From NCBI GenBank assembly GCA_015039365.1, contig WION01000128.1:1-64000 (forward strand): a DNA stretch of 64,000 bases, read 5' to 3'. The translations under genes were made by a program, and so were the position numbers. Origin of the DNA: Amanita rubescens. Taxonomy: Eukaryota; Basidiomycota; Agaricomycetes; Agaricales; Amanitaceae. Numbering within the stretch: the first letter of the stretch is position 1; the number at the start of each line of letters is the position of its first letter. The notes beneath the pieces were generated by a model. That model did not search any database. It was not told the origin of the DNA and worked only from the letters and a program-made list of their open reading frames with translations. Below, piece by piece: positions 58,686 to 64,000 of this stretch.

Positions 58686-60905
58686 GGTTGCTCTGGGTGT
58701 GGGGCTGGTGTGCGCGTCGCGTTTGTGCGACCCCTTTAAATAATATTGAAGCGAATAACGCTAATTGGGTAAATTGAAACGGCATCGCGATTTGCGGAAT
58801 TTTTTACCACATGGAATTTGACAAGAAAACATGCCCCTTTTAGCGCAAAAGTGATGCTATTTACGACACATCACTGATGGGGGAGTATAAGTGATAGCCG
58901 CTAGTACGTTTAGGATGTCGTTCAGCCAACCTTGAAACAGCGTTATTACATCTCATGATGTTGCGTGCAGAAGCTACTGACTAGCATCCAGGGTGCAGCT
59001 AATCAACATCTTGAATGGACGGCATACAAGACGGTGGATAGGACGATGAGCGCAAGCATCTCTCGGGATATATTTAGAAAGGTAAAATGTCTCCGAAGCA
59101 TCAACACGCCGGTGTGGCCATATGCATTTCAGCCGGTTGCTGATTTTGCTGATGTTAGCAAAGCGCGATTTAAGTATCCCCATTCTTTCTCACCCAATGT
59201 CATCAGCGATGTCATCCCTTTGCCACAAGGATTCTTCCTTGTTCGACCCTGTCTTGCGCTCATATGCCAAGACCCGTATCGGACGGGAACAGACGGGAAC
59301 CCCCCAGCATACCAGGGCTCTTAGAAGCACGACGAACTGGTCCGAATGGAACATCGCTATTCGAAACCTTAAGTCACTAACGGCGTGAATGCAGACAATG
59401 AGCTTTATGTGATACAAATTCTTCTGAATTCCAGTCTCCAGATGTGGTATAGTGCCGCATTAGTAATGGTCAAGATGCTGTTCCACTGAGACTGTAGCGA
59501 ACATGGTTTCCCTCCATCTGTGTAGAAACTGTGTTCACCATCACTGCCATCGTCAGTGCCATCTCCCTACACTGACAATTAATATATTGCATTGAACTAT
59601 GAAGGAAGCCCACCCGATGCGCTTCAGATCTCACGGTTGCCGAGATGAGAGAATGACCCTGATGTTGACAAAATGAGAACGCCGGTGACTTATCAGTTAT
59701 TCACCGCACATTCCTTGCAAGTCGCCTAATTAGCCGGAGAACTCTGGTGTTCGCTTTTGGCTGCCAATGGACAAAACCAATTCATAAAATGCAGGTCCAT
59801 AGAATCAATCGCTTTAACAAGGACAAAAATGCATAGAGGTCCTGTATGCAAGACGAGTAATGGGTACGTTTATCTTTAACAGGTTTTCACGCTAGACTGA
59901 GTCTTACCAGAATCTATGCATTCTATTGTGATCTGGGGTCGTCAGAGGAATGGTCATTTGACATCTGTTACGCCACGATCTGCCACAGTGCAAACTAACC
60001 TCAGAAAGAAAACGACTGCCGGCAATGTCAAAACATGTTGTGATACGCGCACTAGACGCGTGGTAGTACTTCTGTTGAAGCGAACCGTCACAGCGAGTAG
60101 CTTTTGGCAAACGAATGGCAGAATTGGAGTCAACACGAATTAGGAGGACAATTTTGCTGGCAAAGGATCAAGAGAAATGTGTCACATTACATGCCACGCT
60201 TGGACCGACGCTCCAGCAGTGAGTCCAGCTGCTCTTCCGCCTTGGCCATCCGGAAGAAGGTTCGCAGAACAAAATGAGTGTCGAAAGAATGCTTTACACA
60301 TATGGAGCCTGTAACTCCCCGCCTGGTACCAGTCCCATCCACGAACCTTCGTCTCTCCTTGAATCATCCACTAGCCCTGGCTTAGACAGAGACTTAGTCC
60401 CCTGTTAACCTGGCTCATGAAATTCGTAAAAGACTCGAAGACTGCCAATTGCGAGTCATTTTGCTATCCCTTGCTTTTCTTTTACTGCATATTTGGAACG
60501 AAAAGGTTCACCCAATGATAGAAGCGCAGAGGTAGCAGAAAATGACTGCAGCTGGATCTCCTTGTGAATGAATGAACTGGTTGTCACGAGCTGACGGCAA
60601 GGAGTGGGTAAGAGAACGTGGAAAGATAGTGGAACGGCGGCATTTAAAGCAATATTGTAACTAGAACATGTCCCATTTATAACCGATGGTGCCAAGCAGC
60701 GGTGGCAACGGAGTGCAGCGTAGTTGCGACGCAACCACTGTCGCCGCGACTATTTTCCCAAGAATGAGGTACCGGGACCGGCAACCCCCGACCAATGCCC
60801 ATCCGCCATGTTTTCTTGAATGTCCCACCATGCATACGCTCGTTATCGGCCGTAAGTGAACGACTTCAAGTCTGCTCGAGGCTATTGTCGGGAAATCCAA
60901 GCACG
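58686..60905. other. Gene-free stretch of about 2.2 kb
   Basis: Between the divergent protease copy 3 and the Nudix gene, so both promoters lie here. Only short frames on both strands, none with a domain or splice continuity. No repeat or RNA gene was noticed. Confidence 0.45.
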
Positions 60906-62016
60906 ATGCCTCAACCGGAGCACCCAAGATTGTCAGCTAGCTTGGTTATTTTAAATCACCGAAACGAAGTCTTGCTAGTTCATAGGAACCCCAAATCGCG
61001 GGCATACGGGGGAGTCCATGTGAGTCTTGCTCCTCTACATTAGGATCCGCTGAATGGAACATGTACTAGGTCTTCCCAGGCGGTAACTACGATTCACAAG
61101 ACGCTTCTCTTGAAATAACGGCCATCCGCGAGACCTTTGAAGAGACTGGTCTCTTACTTGCCTCTCCAGAACACTCGGGATCTGCAATCCCTGAATCAGA
61201 ATGGGATAAAGCCAGACATGCCGTTCATGGGCAAGAGCTTTCTTTCGGCGATTTTTTGAACAAGTACAAACTAAAACCAGCTGTCGATTCGTTGCTGCCA
61301 TTTACTGATTGGACGACACCAGAGTATGCACAACGGTAAGAAATTCTTGCTCAAATTTTACGTCTGCCGGATTTCTCAAAATTTTATCCACTAGACGCTT
61401 CTGCACTCGCTTCTTCGTCACCTTTCTACATGCATCGTATTCTTCCAGGTTCTCGACTGGTACCAAGCAAGATTTCCTACCGACGTCCGGTATGCGGTTA
61501 CCCCGTTCAATTACCTTATTGCTTTCTTATTCCTTCGGTTCCAGACGGAGGAAAAGAAATTGTATCTACCCGATTCGTTCATCCTAGTGACGCTCTCGCC
61601 GAATTCCACAGAAAGGAAATCACATTAATGCCTCCGCAATACTATATCCTCTATACATTATCAGATATCCTCCCGAGAGGCATCAATACCCAAAGCCAGT
61701 GTGAGAAGGTGGAGAGGCTATCTCGAGGAGCATTTGGCAAGTTGTCCTTCATTCCAAAGCATTCAGAAGATGGCGATGCGGACCCAAAGCGGATGCTGCT
61801 GGTGTACGAAGGCGACGAGACGCGAGGTGGTCCACCTGGTCGCTTGCATAGGGCATTTGTGAAGCACGACGAACATGGTGTAAGTATTTTTCATGATATA
61901 TCCATTCACCCCGACGAAGCTGACCGTGATGTTAGGTAACTCGTGAAATAGAACTTCATCGGAACTTTGACATATTCAAGGACATCGAGTCGGGACCTGC
62001 ATCTACCAAGCTATGA
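60906..62016 (+). CDS. Nudix hydrolase, NUDT7/NUDT19-like, possible peroxisomal tail
   Basis: Predicted pyrophosphatase acting on nucleoside-diphosphate conjugates; the CoA/NUDT7-19 type is suggested. Five exons: 60906-61019, 61070-61335, 61395-61489, 61545-61879 and 61936-62016, about 296 residues, with introns of 50-59 nt. It starts MPQPEHPRLSASLVILNHRN, with EVLLVHRNPKSRAYGG. The Nudix box GGNYDSQDASLEITAIRETF, then EETGLLL, fits G-x5-E-x7-RE-x-x-EE-x-G with x adjusted for family. FCTRFFVTFLHASYSSRFST and EFHRKEITLMPPQYYILYTL follow in later exons. The protein ends ESGPASTKL, and TKL is a weak type 1 peroxisomal targeting signal. An in-frame upstream Met at 60795 would add 37 residues with a basic/hydrophobic start, possibly a second targeting option. 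Confidence 0.87.
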
Positions 62017-63090
62017 AACACGTATATTTATATGTTGTTCACTCGTACTGTATCAATGATTATTAGGAACTGCGTGCTGTTACTGATAACGGCTCGAACC
62101 TGATGATGTTGTATTATCAAGACTATGGAAAAGAATAGAGGTTGGAACTTGGGAGAATGATGGCATTTGTATCACAACGGCGCTTTTGACCGGGGACGAG
62201 AAACTCATTAATCAGTATATGTGCGGTCGTTGGCAGTTGTTCCAACCCAACGGCAGGGTACGTGGTTGGGGCGCTCGACGTCTCAACATTTGTGGCGTTT
62301 TATGACATGATTTCTAAAATATGCCCGGACTATCGGCGTGCGTAGCTGTATATCAGCGTTTTGCGCACGAGAAAAGAAAAAGATCCTGTTGCTAGATAGC
62401 GAACAACTTAGATATAGGATCGGGGAAAGAAAAAAACCACAGCACCCAGGATTCCCGCGTGGTCCCCCACCGTGGTACTAACTAGGCGGCACTCTGGTTG
62501 ACTGCGCAGATCGGACGGGATGCGGTGCTTTCAGAGTCCTATGGCCGTGGATGTTGGTGAATAATCTAAATTCCCTATGTACCCATTTTCTGACATTGCT
62601 GGTGGCAACGACAATTGGTGCGCTGCACTTACCAGAAGTGCGGTACCACGCGCACTTTGATGATGAAACGATTTTATATCGAACTTCCAAATTTATGGTC
62701 AAATAAAGCGGCTCGCAGTACGCATTCACATGGAAAAAGATTAACCACAAGGCACATGTATACACCTGGTTGCTCGCAAATCGAATCATAGATCACTTGA
62801 GATGGAAAATTGGTCAGAGGGCGAACAACGCGAGCTGAAGCGCCTTACAGTAACGCTTTCAAAATCGATTGCTGCAAATAATCAAGAGGAGTGTACGCAA
62901 GAGCAACTGTGTGCAAAGGCGAGGTCGCGATAAGTGCATCCGTGGGGTTAGTATTAATAGGGTTACCACCTGAAGGCCTGACGCGTAGTAACAGCATGGA
63001 TGTTTATTTCGCTACCTCGCATGACGGAATAGCAGATCACCATAACGTAGCGCGCATTCACACGTCAGGCGAGAAAGAATCACGCGGTTC
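62017..63090. other. Intergenic stretch with possible small plus-strand ORFs
   Basis: Mostly featureless. A 43-codon frame at 62801 (MENWSEGEQRELKRLTVTLS) and an overlapping frame at 62891-63130 could be exons of a small plus-strand gene, but no domain or convincing junction supports this. Confidence 0.35.
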
Positions 63091-63093
63091 AAG

Positions 63094-63949
63094 CTATGCG
63101 CCAATCGTCATTCGCAAAGTAACATTCTGAGTAACATTACGCTGGATATGCATGTAAGCAACATGTACTACTATGCGACAAAGAGAAACGCAAACGATGC
63201 ACACACCTAACTCATACCACCGAGGGTCTCTGTCTATGGATAAAAGCTGCTTGAACAAATCCAGTTCCTCCACAGCTGTGGGACCTTGGTGAATAAGCCG
63301 AGCATTGTGAGTTGCGAAGCAAGGGACGACTGCCGCTCCCGAATAACTTGACAAAATTACTGGATAACACTCTGCCATCTCAGCAATATTCCGCACGATA
63401 GATATTTTTGAATCTCGGCTGTAGCGCTTTCCTTTCTCTCCGTGGTAGTCACCCAGGAAAGCATCATCTATGAAGTAACCGAATCCAGCTTTTCGGTCCT
63501 TCAAGTCGTCTGGCACTGGTAGCATCTCAATAATCGCCCCTCTGGAAGATGAAAAAAGACACTTACCCAATTGCACGGACAACGTTCATACCCGCTTGCA
63601 GTTGCGCTGCTGCTTTTTCCACCATCAGGCTTTTCTCCACCGCCACCGCCCCCGCGACCATACGTTCACTTTGCCTTTTTGGTAGTCCTGTGATGGAGCT
63701 GTGTAGTGGTAATGACAGGACCGGAACGAAGGAGAGCCAGACCGGTCGGGGACAATGCGGGAAGTAGTAGAATGTATTGCCAGGGGTGTAAGAGTGGATT
63801 GTGAGGTCCGGAGCAGATAGAACGGTGGACATTGATGAAGCGAGGCTGAAGCGAGTGATCGTCTGGATAAGAGTGGGCGTAATACTTATACAGCCGCCGT
63901 TCGAGCAGGCGGCCTGAACACGTCTTGCGTGGGCACGACTATCTTCCAT
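63094..63949 (-). CDS. Unrecognised protein, possibly two exons
   Basis: Two open frames, 63949-63567 and 63541 down to about 63200, join in frame if a 25-nt segment with perfect GT-AG ends (63542-63566, GTAAGTG...TTCCAG) is removed. The joined protein reads VEKAAAQLQAGMNVVRAIGG and then AIIEMLPVPDDLKDRKAGFG, FIDDAFLGDYHGEKGKRYSR, AECYPVILSSYSGAAVVPCF and LFKQLLSIDRDPRWYEL. The N-terminal part has TIHSYTPGNTFYYFPHCPRP. The regular alternation of hydrophobic and polar residues argues for real coding. The start may lie beyond the window and the C-terminal end after DPRWYEL is unclear; the frame formally continues to 63094. I do not recognise the family. Confidence 0.5.
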
Positions 63950-64000
63950 GAAGAAATCGGAAAAAGAGTGGCTGAGGTCCTGACGAGTTGGTGGGCGCCG

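Noticed and set aside
58965..59324. 119-codon plus-strand frame as a possible gene
   Set aside because: No domain and no splice partners, and overlapping frames exist in other phases.

Overview
This is nuclear DNA from a filamentous basidiomycete, probably an Agaricomycete. Genes carry several short GT-AG introns (most 46-62 nt). The protein families (fungal F-box/LRR arrays, polyporopepsin-like secreted aspartic proteases, SEC72, SDS3, RTC4, GRX5, DED1) are eukaryotic and fungal. The species cannot be named from the sequence. Some accessory families resemble what I recall from Rhizoctonia-type fungi, but that is an impression, not a test.

Layout. 1-9.4 kb: a GATA-finger transcription factor cut by the left edge, an uncharacterised Cys-containing nuclear-looking protein, a 2.2 kb gene-free stretch and the DED1 RNA helicase, all on the minus strand. 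9.6-10.5 kb: SEC72, divergent from DED1. 10.7-18.4 kb: two paralogous large multi-exon genes with a coiled coil, a putative phospholipase C/P1-nuclease-like core and a beta-rich tail. The first runs without a stop into a GNAT acetyltransferase, and its 5' end is partly duplicated. 18.9-22.1 kb: a dienelactone hydrolase (DLH) family gene and a short-chain dehydrogenase flanked by decayed pieces of itself. 24-28 kb: a coiled-coil gene of unknown role and a homoserine O-acetyltransferase-family alpha/beta hydrolase. 28.8-29.4 kb: mitochondrial monothiol glutaredoxin GRX5. 29.5-37.7 kb: three F-box/LRR paralogs (one intact, two frameshifted) interrupted by a DUF952 gene and an FG-GAP beta-propeller gene. 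38-43.7 kb: three more DLH genes around an SDS3-like subunit. 44-47.5 kb: an RTC4-domain gene. 48.3-58.7 kb: three secreted aspartic-protease paralogs, one split in its signal peptide by a MITE-like insertion and one with an altered catalytic triplet, plus an F-box relic and an unknown gene. 60.9-62.0 kb: a Nudix hydrolase with a possible peroxisomal tail. 63-64 kb: an unrecognised gene.

Conserved housekeeping genes (DED1, SEC72, GRX5, SDS3, RTC4) are islands among lineage-expanded families that show tandem duplication, partial duplicates, frameshifts and a transposon-like insertion. The DLH, SDR, F-box, PLC-like and protease families all have two or more copies or relics here, so local duplication and decay is the main theme. 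No prokaryote-type system (CRISPR, operons) is present. Exon models were assembled by eye from GT/AG sites, reading-frame continuity and comparison among paralogs within the window.
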